Positions 50,008 through 60,784 of a stretch of DNA of 64,000 nt are shown piece after piece. Location of the stretch: assembly GCA_963575745.1 (NCBI GenBank), contig CAUYUJ010006524.1:444920-508919 (forward strand), written 5' to 3'. Source of the stretch: Prorocentrum cordatum (Eukaryota > Sar > Dinophyceae > Prorocentrales > Prorocentraceae). Below the pieces are notes generated by a model. The model did not search any database, was not told the origin of the DNA, and saw nothing but the letters and a program-made list of their open reading frames with translations. Positions within the stretch are counted from its first letter, which is position 1; each line of letters begins with the position of its first letter. A program made the translations under genes and the position numbers.

Positions 50008-50235
50008 TGTCGATAGGTTTCCGATCCCCCGAAAAGCGGGGCCAGCGTTTCTTAACCAGCTTGTGGGAAAGCCGGCCCAGCTTCTTGAGTATGCTCGACA
50101 AGTCAGTGGTAGCAGCAGAAATTCGCCCAGGCTCGTTCCAAGAAGTTTCCTTGAGAAGCTGGCACAGAGTTCTTAAGTCATAACCTGATTGATCCTATTG
50201 CTGGCTGCAGGTGCCGATGTCTCTACCCTTGCCTC
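50008..50235. other. No gene seen
   Basis: Short unassigned stretch. Confidence 0.4.
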
Positions 50236-50236
50236 G

Positions 50237-50325
50237 TTTATCCTTCTTCTGTTTTCGACCTCCTTGGAGGCCCTCGTCGCCACCGCTGGATTCGCTTCGA
50301 AATTGTGGTCAGAAGCCGAGGAGTA
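50237..50325 (+). repeat. Dispersed repeat family D, copy 3
   Basis: GGCCCTCGTCGCCACCGCTG followed by GATTCGCTTCGAAATTGTGG, closely matching 1706-1795. Confidence 0.7.
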
Positions 50326-50720
50326 GCGATATCGGTGCAGATTGGTTTGCCAAGGTATTTCGAGGTTTCCCAGCCTCGGGATGGTGGGCTCTCATCTCGT
50401 CCGCTGTCGTGTGGTCCTCTTTGGAGTCGTACTCGGTCGTTTCGTCCTCTTTTGTTTCGTCTTCTTTCGCAGCCTGGACGGGTTGGAGCTGGACGATTCG
50501 AAGCGGACGAATCGAAGCGGACGAAATGAAGCGGACGTAATGAAATCTGGACGAGATGAAGGCGGAATCTTCGGGATGCTTTTCCGAGGCTGCGCCTCGT
50601 CGAAAGCGCTCCAAGGGGCTCCCGGATCGTCCAGAACGGCCGGCGGAGGCCCAGGATAGGATTCGAAAGCCAGACGAACCCGAAAGCGCCGCCCTCGAGG
50701 CGTCGCCGTGACGCAACATT
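50326..50720. other. No gene seen
   Basis: Moderately repetitive sequence with GAAGCGGACGAA-type words near 50500-50545. No coding feature. Confidence 0.4.
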
Positions 50721-50721
50721 T

Positions 50722-50879
50722 TGAGCCGGGCACGTCCCTCAACAGGAGGAATATTCAAACATAGTCAGAACATAGTCAGGGGACGATGTTGCGATTATGT
50801 TCGACCAGTTCGGAGTATTTTTGGGACTATGTCTTATTCTTCGTCGAGAATCCGCTTGTAGGGGCACACGCCCGACCTG
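50722..50879 (+). mobile_element. Family A MITE-like element, copy 3
   Basis: 158 bp. The left end contains GAGCCGGGCACGTCCCTCAA plus CAGG, and the right end contains CTTGTAGGGGCACACGCCCG. The interior holds GGAATATTCAAACATAGTCA and CAGGGGACGATG. Confidence 0.72.
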
Positions 50880-51190
50880 GCGCAAACTCTGGTCTCCGAC
50901 ACGGTGGTTCCAATCCGGGCGTTGTTCTGCGGTCTCGACCCGCATGGGACCGTCGCTGGGCCGCAGGGCCACTCTAAAACAAGTTGATCCAGGACGAAGA
51001 GCTGCCCCCAAAACGGCGGGGTCGGGATCTCTCTACGCCCGCGCGCTGGACAAACATAAGAAAAAACATGTCGCTGGATCGTTGGGAGCGGGTTCCGAGG
51101 GGAACGGGCCCGGAGAGGTTTCGCGGTCTGCGGGCCCTCCACGGGCCCCATGACTCGGGCAGCGCTGGGAGGTGGCCACCGCGAACTAAT
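50880..51190. other. No gene seen
   Basis: Spacer between family A copy 3 and family B copy 3, with no supported feature. Confidence 0.4.
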
Positions 51191-51341
51191 CAGGAGGGGG
51201 AGAAACACACAGACACAAGTAATCGTCGACGCCCAGGAAAGTATGGGGAAATATGGGAAGTGGGGGGGGGAGACGAAAACCCAGAAAATACGGGGAGTCC
51301 TGGGATTCGTGCTTGTTCCTTTGTGTGTCCCTGGGCCCCTC
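51191..51341 (+). mobile_element. Family B dispersed element, copy 3
   Basis: A ~151-bp copy with CAGGAGGGGGAGAAACACAC, AATCGTCGACGCCCAGGAA, a G-run, GAGACGAAAACCCAGAAAAT, CCTGGGATTCGTG and GTGTGTCCCTGGGCCCCTC. Confidence 0.7.
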
Positions 51342-51582
51342 TTTACTTGCGGGGTCACGAGCTCCTCCTGAGGGTCGAGGGTCTGGCAGGGGAGCTCGAG
51401 GGGGTTCTTGGGCGCCCTGGGCTGTTTTTGGGGAGGGCTCCCGGAGTGCTCCGGGGGGGCCCGTTGCCCTCGAGGGCACGGCGCGCCTTGCTCGAGGAAG
51501 CGGCTGGCCCCCCCCAGCGGTGGCCCCCCGTTTGGCCTCGGCCTCGGCATCGCTCGGACGTGTGCACTTTATTCTCGGCAAG
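51342..51582. other. No gene seen
   Basis: GC-rich spacer with G-runs and no domain. Confidence 0.4.
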
Positions 51583-51772
51583 GAGGAGGAGGAGGAGGAG
51601 GAGGAGGAGGAGGAGGAGGAGGAGGGAGAAGGGAGAAGGGAGGAGGAGGAGGGAGGAGGAGGAGGAGGAGGAGGAGGAGGAGAGGAGGAGGAGAAGGAGG
51701 AGGAGGAGGAGGAGGAGGAGGAGGAGGAGGAGGGAGGAGGAGGAGGAGGAGGAGGCAGAAGAGGAGGGGACC
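51583..51772. repeat. GGA microsatellite
   Basis: A long GGA run with a few GAAGGGA interruptions. Confidence 0.9.
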
Positions 51773-52114
51773 ATCGAAGACCGTCCTGGGCCATCGGGCA
51801 GGAAAACACGCAGGAAGCCGACACATGCACGGGAAGCGGACGCCTGAGCGACGGCAAGTGGCTGGACTGGAGGAGCTGTGGCCCTTGCCCCTCTGGGGGG
51901 GCATCGACTTCGACACCCCTCTCGAGAGATTGCCGATGCGGCTGGCCCCCCGAGGGTGGTCTCCCCCAAACGCATCCCTCGTCGGCCAAACCTGGGGCTC
52001 GGGTTCTCGGGGCCCTCCACGGACCCCCGGACTGACGAGAAGCCGCTCGGGATGAAAAGGTGGCCCGGGGCGAGGCCCGCGTCCCTCGGGACTCGTCTTC
52101 GTCGTGCCAATCGG

Positions 52115-52195
52115 GCCCGATGGGGTCCGAGGATCGAGGGTCGGGGGTCGAGGATCGGGGGTCGGGGATCGAGGGTCGAGGGTCGACGGGCGGGG
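52115..52195. repeat. GAGGGTCG/GAGGATCG short tandem repeat
   Basis: Units of ~7 bp (GAGGATC, GGGGGTC, GAGGGTC), comparable to 2150-2228. Confidence 0.75.
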
Positions 52196-52985
52196 CTGCC
52201 GAAGCGGGGGGGGCGCGGGGGTTACGAAAGCTGTTGCACGCAACCGGTTTCGTCCTCTTCGACAGGCGGTATCCCCTGTGCAGTGGCGACTCGAAGCCAG
52301 CCGCATGCGACTGAGTCGCGAGTCCCACCCTCTGCCACACGCCCTGTCGACCTGCAATCGCCGATGGGTTGGCGAGCCACATGCTCTTGGGCGGGGTGGG
52401 CCATCGGGCCCCCTATCGGCGATCAACGGGCGATTGGGAGTCGATGCGCCCCCACCGGTGGCCCGAGCGTCTCCCCTCTTGGCTGAAACTGTGGCGAAGC
52501 GTCTTGGCTGTCCTCTAGGTCCACCAGAGAATGTTAGAATAACCTGTCGCGGTCTGCACAACATGTGCTTAGAACATTTATGGTTGGGACTGTATTGTTT
52601 TAAGACATTGGCTTTACGTTCTAAGAACGCTGGTTTTGTTCAAATAACATTTTTTGGTTTTAGGAACATGTCGTGGTAGACCTATGAGAATGCCGTGACG
52701 GCCGGTCTCTGCTCAATTGACGGTGGCCCTGGCACGAGCGGGACGCTCCAGCAAAGAGCTCGCGGCGAGGCCTCGGAAGCAAGGCCCTCGCCGTCGAGGG
52801 ATCGATGGCGCTGCCACATCTTGCCGGCGGGGGTGGCGGGGACCCAAGACGGCCCGGCAGGGCCCCCAGACGGCCCCACGACAGCCCCAGCAGACTTCCA
52901 GGACGGGCCCAGACGTTGTGCGGCGACGGTCAGATGATGTGTGTACTGTGTGTTTGTCGTTATATGTTTGATTTTGTTTGTTTGT
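52196..52985. other. No gene seen
   Basis: Unassigned sequence. It is AT-richer at 52540-52690, with loosely repeated TTAGAACAT / TTTAAGACAT / TTCTAAGAACG words. Confidence 0.4.
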
Positions 52986-52989
52986 TTTG

Positions 52990-53028
52990 CTCTCTTTCTC
53001 TTTCTCTCTCTCTCTCTCTCTCTCTGTC
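52990..53028. repeat. CT microsatellite
   Basis: A CT run preceded by TCTTTCTCTTT. Confidence 0.88.
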
Positions 53029-53226
53029 CCCTTCATGTGTGACATGGACACACCTAGATACGCAGCACGTGTAGTATACACATTTGCGTATGTGCGTGCG
53101 CGTTTGCATATACAGAATGCAGATACATATGGTTGCACGCGCGTGCGCACATGCGTACGTAAATCGTTATGCAATCATACAACATTTACATGTTAACATA
53201 CATACATGTACAAATGTGTACATAGG

Positions 53227-53252
53227 TATATATATATATATATACATATAAA
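53227..53252. repeat. TA microsatellite
   Basis: A TA run within AT-rich flanking sequence. Confidence 0.85.
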
Positions 53253-53299
53253 GAGCGTCGCCCTCTGCCGCCAGCCCCCTATTAATAGTGCGGGCGGCT

Positions 53300-53495
53300 G
53301 CGCGGGGGTCTCCTTGGGCCTCTTGTGGGTCTCCTTGGGGCCTCTTGGGGGCCTCTTGGGGTTCTCACCCCTCTTGGGGGTCTCGTTGGGGCCTCTTGGA
53401 AACAGCATGTTGGATGTCTTGGGGGTCTCCTTGGGGCCTCTTGGGGGCCTCTTGGGGGCCTCTTGGGGCCTCTTGGGGCCTTGGGGTTTCCTCTC
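53300..53495 (+). repeat. CCTCTTGGGGGC-type array
   Basis: The same 12-mer word as 23254-23470 (CCTCTTGGGGGC, with GGGTCTCCTTGGGG variants), in plus orientation. Confidence 0.82.
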
Positions 53496-53945
53496 GGGGC
53501 GGAAAGGTCGAGTTCTCGGCTCGTCGACTCCCTCTTGGGCCTTTCTTGGGACCGTCTTAGGGTCCTTCGGGGTCGACTGGGGCGCTTTTTGTTTGCGGGG
53601 GGCGCTGGCATTTATTTCTGCAACGTCTGTACACCTACTATAACTTCATACTTCCCACATCTACATCTTGTGCTTTGCCATTACAACTATTGACGCATGC
53701 GCGGCTATATCATTTGATGTGGATTCCGCATCTTATTGACTTATTGACATCTGATTCGCATAGTTCCAGTTGCCACCGTGGGCCATTACCTTTTCTCCCT
53801 TTCCTCCTGCTCTTCGGCGCTTCATGTCTCCTTCTGGCTCACGTTGGGCACGTGGGCAGTTCTGGGATGCTTGAGCTAGTAAGGGGTGCGCACAAGCGAA
53901 TGTTTACGATGTTTTAGCTGTTTCCGCCCGTGTCTCATATCGCGT
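53496..53945. other. No gene seen
   Basis: AT-richer unassigned stretch between two tandem arrays. Confidence 0.4.
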
Positions 53946-53947
53946 AC

Positions 53948-54240
53948 TCTTGGACCACGGCGTATTTGACGCAGGATCGTGGTTTCAGGGACGCAAAGGA
54001 TCGTGGCCTCGGGGACGCGAGCGTGGCGTAACTTGTAAGAGATCGTGGCGTCGGGAGCGAGGACGTGGTAGAATTTGCAAGGGGTCGTGGCCTCAGGGGC
54101 TGGAATATGGTGTATTTTACCATGGATCGTGGCTCCGGGGACGCGAACGTGGCGCAATGTACGCGGGATCGTGTCTTCGGTGGCGCGAGCGCAGAATAAT
54201 GTATTAGGGATCATTGCGTCGGGAGTGCAAATTCCATGTA
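53948..54240 (+). repeat. ~43-bp tandem repeat (GGATCGTGGCCTCGGGGACG)
   Basis: Six to seven diverged units. Each has (A/G)GATCGTGG(C/T)(C/T)TCGGGGACGCG followed by AACGTGGCGTAATTTGTA-like sequence. Frames over it give repeated SWPRGRERG / RPRSF-type peptides and are not genes. Confidence 0.85.
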
Positions 54241-54510
54241 TTTTTACGTGTCCCCCCCCCCGCTATTCAGGTAACGCGATTCGGAGGTGATAACCGGACG
54301 CTTTTCGGCTCCCCCCTCGCGCGGACTTCAACAATTTACAATATGAAACAGAAAGCAGAATTGTAACATTGGAGACTGGAAACTGGAATTGGTGCAGGGC
54401 ACTGAAACCTCAGCCTCGCAGCCTGATGGCCCCACAAGGGAGCCGGCGGACATATGCTATATTTACACAGTATATAAATGTGTATTGTTCGATGTGCAAA
54501 TCTATGTATA
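54241..54510. other. No gene seen
   Basis: Spacer with a C-run at 54252-54262 and TA-rich DNA at 54465-54520. Confidence 0.4.
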
Positions 54511-54511
54511 T

Positions 54512-55265
54512 ATGTATATGTATGTCGGCGGTGCGCCGTGGCACGAACCCCCCCCCAGCACTACCGGGGGGTTTCGTGCACTACCGGGGGGTTTCGTGCA
54601 GCCCGCACCGGGTGCCGCCAGCGGCTTAGAACACACCCCCCCTTGCCGCTTTACCGGGGGGGTTCGTGCAGGCCGCATTGGGTCCTCCCCTGTCGCTTTA
54701 CCGGGGGGGTTCGTGCAGGCCGCACTGCGTCTACCTGGGCTCCCCTCCCCCCCTGTGGGAGTGGGAGGGTGGGAGTGGGGGGTGGGTTGGGGGGGGGCAG
54801 GGGGGCGGTTGGGAAGGGTGGCTCCCTGTCGAAGTGTGGCGTGTGCTCGCCTTGTGTTCTCTATTCGCGTCTGCTCGCCTTTGTTCCGCCGCAGCCTCTC
54901 GTATTGTGGCTCGTGGCCACAATACGAGAGGCTGCGGCGCAACTCCCGAGAGCCGCTGTGGGGGGTCGACGGCACGGCCGCGTAGAGAAGAACAGTGCCG
55001 CCGTGTTCCGGCACGGCCCTGGGATGCAATGCCGCCGCCGTGTTCCGGCCCGTCCTGGTAAGATTCGCGCGTCGGGGCTGGGGTTCGCGCCGTTTACGGA
55101 GGGGTTGCGTCCTTACCGGGGGGTTTCGTGCAGCCTACCAGAGGAGGTCGTGTTTACCGGGGGGGTTCGTGCAGGCTCGCACCTGGAATGGCGCCAGCTC
55201 GAACCCCCCCAGGAGGGATTACCGGGGGGGGTTCGCTCCGCACCGGGCACCGCCGACATGTATGT
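54512..55265. mobile_element. Inverted-repeat-bounded element with seven TTACCGGGGGG motifs
   Basis: The ends are inverted copies: left GTCGGCGGTGCGCCG...CACGAACCCCCCCC, right GGGGGGGTTCGCTCCGCACC followed by GGGCACCGCCGAC. Both sides are edged by ATGTATGT-type sequence. Inside, TACCGGGGGG(G)TTCGTGCAGG occurs near 54561, 54583, 54650, 54698, 55114, 55154 and, as a variant, 55219. A 24-bp perfect hairpin sits in the middle. No protein is encoded. Confidence 0.6.
54887..54939. repeat. Perfect 24-bp hairpin with 5-nt loop
   Basis: Arms 54887-54910 and 54916-54939 are exact reverse complements (the arm begins CGCCGCAGCCTCTCGTATTG) around TCGTG. Confidence 0.92.
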
Positions 55266-55269
55266 ATGT

Positions 55270-55700
55270 GTTCCGCTCCGGGTGGCTTGTCGTTGCCAAG
55301 GCTGGATTCCACCCCGCAATTCTACACAGAGCGCACCCCTGGAGGCCCAGAGATCGAGCTCCCAGGTTCACCATGAGGAGAAGGCGGCGCGAGGGAATGA
55401 GGCGCTGAGGTTTTTCAACACTTTCAGTCTCCCAGGGCCCCCCCAGACCCAACCGTCTTCAGGCTTATCCCATGCTGCGAGCCGTTTGAAGCGCTGGTTC
55501 GTCTCCTCGCAGAGTCGACGTGGAGGCGTGCCTGCTGAAGAGTGGCATTGACACTGCCAAGGTTTCCGGCCCGTTTTCGAAGGTCAGTGTTTCGGGATCC
55601 CCAGATCCCAATCCGTTTTGAGCGCCCTCCTCCTATTCGAGCAATCCGATGGGCGTTCTGTTGCCGTTCTTTTTCCGATTTGGCGGCGGCGGCAATGACG
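55270..55700. other. No gene seen
   Basis: Unassigned sequence between the inverted-repeat element and a GAC run. Confidence 0.4.
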
Positions 55701-55703
55701 GCG

Positions 55704-55706
55704 ACC

Positions 55707-55753
<47 letters not shown>

Positions 55754-55754
55754 C
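55704..55754. repeat. GAC microsatellite
   Basis: A nearly perfect GAC run that would encode poly-Asp or poly-Thr. No coding context. Confidence 0.9.
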
Positions 55755-55984
55755 CGAGGTGCGCCGCGGGCGCCATGCCGCAGCGCCTGCCCGCGCCGCC
55801 AGCGGGCAGGCCAGGGGGGCGGCCGGGGGGCGCCTACCGGCGCCCGGCCGCCAGCAGGCTGCTCGCGGCGGGCGCCGCCAGCGCCCTGGCGCGGGCCGCG
55901 GCGGGCCCGAGGCGTGCCGTGTGGCGAGCGGCCGGCGGCTTGTCTTGGAGGCCATTTCTCGGCTGCCCCGCGCAGAGAGGGGAG
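55755..55984. other. No gene seen
   Basis: Very GC-rich Ala/Gly/Arg-encoding sequence between two microsatellites. Confidence 0.4.
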
Positions 55985-56532
55985 TAGGGGGAGGGGAAAA
56001 AGGGGGAGGAGGAGAAGGAGGAGGAGGAGGAGGAGGAGGAGGAGGAGGAGGAGGAGGAGGAGGAGGAGGAGGAGGGGGAGGGGGGGAGGAGGGTAGGAGG
56101 GGGAGGAGGAGGAGGAGGAGGAGGAGGAGGAGGGAGGAGGAGGAGAGGAAGGAGGGAGGAGCAGGAGCAGGAGGAGGAGGAGGAGAAGAGGAGGGAGGAG
56201 GAGGAGGAGGAGGAGGGAGGGAGGAGGAGGAGGAGGAGGAGGAGGGGGGAGAGGGAGGAGGAGGAGCGAGGAGGAGGAGGAGGAGGAGAGAGGAGGAGGA
56301 GGGAGCAGGAGATGGGAGGAGGAGGAGGAGAAGGAGGAGGAGGAGGATGAGGAGGGGAGGAGGGAGGAGCAGGAGTGGAGAGGGAGGAGGTGGGGGGAGG
56401 AGGGGGTGGGATGGAGGAGGAGGAGGAGGAGGAGGGCGGAGGGAGGAGGGGGGAGGAGGGGGGAGGAGGGCGGGAGGAGGGGAGGATGGAGGATGGAGGG
56501 GGAGAGAGGACAGAAGGAGGATGGATGGGAAG
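55985..56532. repeat. GGA microsatellite, ~550 bp
   Basis: A long imperfect GGA tract. It stops where the left inverted repeat of the second composite element begins. Confidence 0.92.
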
Positions 56533-56699
56533 GAGGAAGTCTTCTCTGAAGGAGGTTGCCTCTTAGAAGGTGCGGGCACCATCTATAGATACGTAGCACC
56601 CCGCAATTGCGGATAAGAGTGAGGGGGCGGGCGCGGGCGACGCGGGCGTCGTCGATCCGGCGGACCTCGTGGCCCCACCTTCCCTGTCGATGGCGCTCT

Positions 56700-56929
56700 C
56701 CTCCTCCTCCTCCTCCTCCTCCTCCTCCTCCTCCTCCTCCTCCTCCTCCTCCTCTCCTCCTCCCTCGTCCTCGTCCTCGTCCTCATCGTCATCGTCATCC
56801 TCCTCCTCCACCTCGTCCTCCTCCTCCTCTTCTTCCTCGTCCTCCCTCTCCCCCCCTCGTCCTTTCATCATCGTCCTCCCATTGTCGTCCTCCCCCTCAT
56901 CGGCCTCCATCATCGTCCTCCCATTGTCG

Positions 56930-56988
<59 letters not shown>

Positions 56989-56995
56989 CATCATC
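56700..56995. repeat. CTC then ATC microsatellites
   Basis: A CTC/GTC run (56700-56850) and an ATC run (56930-56995), interior to the composite element. Confidence 0.9.
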
Positions 56996-57294
56996 CCCCC
57001 TCCTCCCCCTCCTCGTCCTCCTCCCCCTCATGCCCCTCCTCCCCCTCGTCGTCCTGCTCCTCCTCCTTTTCTTTCTCCACATTATCCTTACATCCTCTCT
57101 TATTCCGCGTTCTCCTCGTCCCCTGTTACTGCAACGCAATCCTTTTTTCCACTTTATGCTCCCCGCCTTCTCTGATCAAGGCAACTCGCCAGGGCAGAGT
57201 TGCTGGACGGGCTGGTGTGGATGCGCGGGGGCTTGAAGAGGTCCTTGCGGGCTCAGACGGCATGCAAAAATCCGCCGCCGCGCTTGTGCAGCAT

Positions 57295-57720
57295 TGGTTT
57301 GTTCAGTGAACGTGGTTTAGGTCGCGGGTGGGTCGCGGGCTCTCCACCTCCACCTGGAAGGAATGCAAAAGCAGCCCGCCGCAGGCGCCCCAAAAAATGG
57401 TTTGTACACTGAACGTGGTTTGGGTCGCGGGTGGGCCGCGGGTTCTCCACCGGGAACGAATGCAAAAGATGCCCGCCGCAGGCGCCGAACAATGTGGTTT
57501 GTACCCTGAACGTGGTCGCGGGTGGGCCGCGGGCTCTCCACCTGAAACGAATGCAAGGATGCCCGCCGCAGGCGCCGAAAAATGTGGTTTGTACCCTGAA
57601 CGTGGTTTGGGTCGCGGGTTGGTCGCGAGTTGGTCACGGGGTGGGTCGCGGGCTCTCCACCTGGAAGGAATGCAAAAAAAGCCCGCCGCAGGCGCCGAAA
57701 ATGGTGGTTTGTACCTTGAA
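57295..57720 (+). repeat. ~97-bp minisatellite
   Basis: Four to five units, each with TTTGTACCCTGAACGTGGTT, GGGTCGCGGGT copies, GGGCTCTCCACCTGG-like, GAATGCAAAA and GCCCGCCGCAGGCGCC. Units differ mainly in the number of GTCGCGGGT copies. Confidence 0.85.
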
Positions 57721-57990
57721 CGTGGTTTGGGTCGAAGGTGGGTCGCGGGTGGGTCGCGGGGTAGGTCGCGGGTGGGTCGCGGGTGGGTCGCGGGTGGGTC
57801 GCGGGTGGGTCGCGGGTGGGTCGCGGGTGGGTCGCGGGTGGGTCGCGGGGGGGTCGCGGGGTCGCGGGGGGGTCGCGGGGTGGGTCGCGGGGGGTCTCGG
57901 GGTGGGTCGCGGGTGGGTCGCGGGTGGGTCGCGGGTGGGTCGCGGGGTGGGTCGCGGGTGGGTCGCGGGGCGGGGGGCGGGTGGGACGAC
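57721..57990 (+). repeat. GGGTCGCGGGT array
   Basis: About twenty GGGTCGCGGGTG-type 11-12 bp units. The same word occurs in composite copy 1 at ~29615-29705. Confidence 0.9.
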
Positions 57991-57993
57991 GAC

Positions 57994-58110
<117 letters not shown>

Positions 58111-58250
58111 ACGACGAGAATCCGCACCGCGGAATTCCACTTCAGCCACGCACCCAGGGACAGTGAATGACCTTTCGGCCCCCTCACTCTGATAATAGAT
58201 ATAAGGCCGGCACCTTCTAAGGAGCAGCCTCCTTTGAAGAAGCTTTCCCA

Positions 58251-58514
58251 CCTCCCCTTGCTCCCTTGTGCGCGCGGCCAATGTTCGTCGGCGTTCGGCG
58301 GACGGCTCATACCACCTACCGATTAAAGACACTTGGATGTTTATCTTGGCGGTTGTCGGCGCAAGATCGCTAGAATCAGCCGCGTCCGCATGGACGCCCC
58401 ACTTTGCGCAGCAAGCACGCGGCTGACGAGATGAACTCCTGAAGCCAATCTCTCGTAAGGGATCGTTTAGCCTACGCCTTGCCTTGTCCTCGTCCGCGAG
58501 TTTGTCACTTTTCC
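58251..58514. other. No gene seen
   Basis: Unassigned spacer. Confidence 0.4.
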
Positions 58515-58818
58515 CAACCATCCCGTGGCGTTGGGTCCTCGTTTTGAAGAGAGCGCCTCGCGTTTATCCGCCCGCCTCCTCTCACCACAATCGTCATCGC
58601 TAGCGTCGTCGTCATCGTCATCGTCATCATCATCATCATCATCATCACCAGCAGCATCGTCAGCACCATCGCCATCGTCATCGTCATTATCGCCGTTGTC
58701 ATCATCATCATCACCACCATCACCTTCTGCATCATCACCATCATCATCATCATCATCATCATCAGAAGCAGCAGCATCATCACCGCCGGCAGAAACATGA
58801 TCATCATCATCATCGTCG

Positions 58819-58849
<31 letters not shown>

Positions 58850-59350
58850 ACTCGTCATCATCACCATCATCCTCATCGTCATCAACATCGTTGTCAGCAT
58901 CATCATTGCCATCATCATCAACATCATCCGCATTATCATCATCAGCATCGCCATTCTCTTTGGCACACTCCTCGCATCGTCATCACCAGCAGAAGCATCA
59001 CCATCACCATCCTCGTCTTCCTCCTCATCATCATCATCAGCAGCAGCAGCATCACCACCATCATCCTCATCATCATCGTCGTTGCCATCAGCTTCGTCAC
59101 CAGTGGCAGGGCCCGCATGCTTGTCCCCCGCTCTTCATCGGCACACTGCTCACAAGTTGTGTGGCCCCACCGGAAGCTCCACCGAAATCGATATTTACAA
59201 TTGCGGATCTCACAATTGCACATGATTGGGCCTTTCGTCAGGATGTTAGCTTTGGTTGGCGTCCTTGTACGCTCTTCAAGTCGACTAGTCAGATATATTT
59301 CCCAACCATCCTGTGGTGTTGGGTCCTCGTTTTGAAGAGACAGCGCCGCG
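58515..59350 (+). repeat. ATC microsatellite bracketed by a ~45-bp duplication
   Basis: CCCAACCATCCCGTGGCGTT plus GGGTCCTCGTTTTGAAGAGA at 58515 recurs with few changes at 59300. Between them lies ~490 bp of ATC/ATCGTC/CAGCAG repeats (58595-59085). The spacing suggests duplication of a larger unit. Confidence 0.75.
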
Positions 59351-59650
59351 CGTCTCCTCCTCCCGCTGCCCCCCCCTCCTTCCTCCTCGTCCTTGCTTTT
59401 GCTCTCCGCATGTCTCTGTTTCGGCACACCCCTCACACGCTTCGTGGTCCCATACGAAGATCCACTTAAAGCCCCAGTGGCGCAACTCGCATTGCGGCCT
59501 CTCTTCATTTTGGTACACCCCTCACACGTTTCGTGGCCCCATAAGGGGGCTCCACCTAAGGTCCCAGTGGCGGAACTCGCATGGTGGCCTCGCCCCATTT
59601 TGGCACACCCCTCACACGTTTCGTGGCCCCACAGGGAACTCCACCGACGT
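59130..59650 (+). repeat. ~88-bp tandem repeat (GGCACACCCCTCACACG)
   Basis: Units near 59150, 59421, 59505 and 59595 share GGCACACCCCTCACACG, TTTCGTGGCCCCA, a CTCCACC word and CCAGTGGCGCAACTCGCAT. The last three are adjacent at 84-90 bp spacing. Confidence 0.78.
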
Positions 59651-60395
59651 CACGAGCCTCTCTCGGACTCCCAACCCGCATAAAGCGGAGCGACTCGCTG
59701 CCCGCTTGCAGGGCCTGGGGCCGCCGCCGCGACACGCTGAGCAAAAGTCCCCGACCGTACAACTCGAGTCAGTGGTCAACTACAGTGGGGGCCCATGCCA
59801 AGAAACACTCTGCTCGCCTCCAGGGTGCCCTGGGTGTCTTGGGTTTCGATGGCTTTGCTGTGGAGAGCGCGATGTTCCAGCACCGGACGTCCTGGGGTCT
59901 CAGAGTCGGGTTTATTGTGGCAGCTTTCTTGTGGTCGTGCCCCCACTGTACAGAATTGGTTTATACCCCGAACTTGTTTTTGCCCGTCGAATTTGCGAAA
60001 CAGATGGCTTTCCGTCGAGCTGCGAACACTACACGTATTTGAGTGGCCTCTGGCCAGTGCCGCCGATCTGGGGCTCTCTCCCCGTCCGGTGGGCGCCGGC
60101 GGGGGGGGCAGGGGGTGGGGCTCGCGGTTCCGAGAAACATTCCACGCATTCTTCGCAGATTCGGCAACTCACCTCCCCAGACTCCCGACGTCATGATTTT
60201 CTCATGACGTCGACCCCAGAGGTCTCGGCCCCTTCCCCGGGACACGCTTCTCATCCCGAGTCGTTCGTGGACGGCCCCGAGGCCCGGGGAGGGGCCCCCA
60301 GGGGCCCTCAGGGCCCGAAAAAATTGCGAAAGACCTCCCGTCGTGATGTTTCCCTGGTTCGAGGGGGTCTGGCCCAGTCGTGATCTCAACCTCGA
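59651..60395. other. No gene seen; small perfect hairpin inside
   Basis: No supported coding region. At 60186-60212 there is an 11-bp perfect inverted repeat (CGACGTCATGA and TCATGACGTCG) with a 5-nt loop. Confidence 0.45.
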
Positions 60396-60397
60396 CT

Positions 60398-60563
60398 TAA
60401 GTCGGGCGTGTCCCTCTACAGGAGGAATATCCCCAAATAGTCCAAGCATATAATCTGCGGACCATTTGTGCTTACTATGTTTGCTTATTTATTTGTCTGC
60501 AAATTTGGGGGCAATTCGATGTTGTCCTCCAACATCCGCCTGTAGGGGGACATGCCCGACCTA
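60398..60563 (+). mobile_element. Family A MITE-like element, copy 4
   Basis: 166 bp, the best-preserved ends. Left TAAGTCGGGCGTGTCCCTCT plus ACAGG; right CCTGTAGGGGGACATGCCCG plus ACCTA. TA on both outer edges is compatible with a TA target-site duplication as in Tc1/mariner-type elements. Confidence 0.8.
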
Positions 60564-60784
60564 TTCCTCGACCGCCGAGACGAAGGCGGCCCCCGCGGGC
60601 CGCCCTGGGCGTGGCCGGCGGCGCGCCGGCGGCGCCGGGTGCCCCGCGGCCGCGGCGCGCCGCAGAGGCCCTCCGCGCCGAGATGCGGCCCCCGCCGGGG
60701 TGTCGGCAGCCAGGCGCTCCAGGAAGGGCCTCGCCGTCCTCGCGGCGGCGAGCGAGAGGGGGGAGCGAGGAAGGGGCGGGCCTT
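60564..60784. other. No gene seen
   Basis: Very GC-rich spacer between a family A and a family E copy. Confidence 0.4.

Noticed and set aside
50181-50205. AACCTGATTGATCCTATTG resembling the 5' end of 18S rRNA
   Set aside because: Similarity stops after about 18 bases, and no following rRNA sequence matches.
56563-56994. Minus-strand frame with poly-Met/Asp/Glu
   Set aside because: A translation of the ATC and CTC microsatellites.
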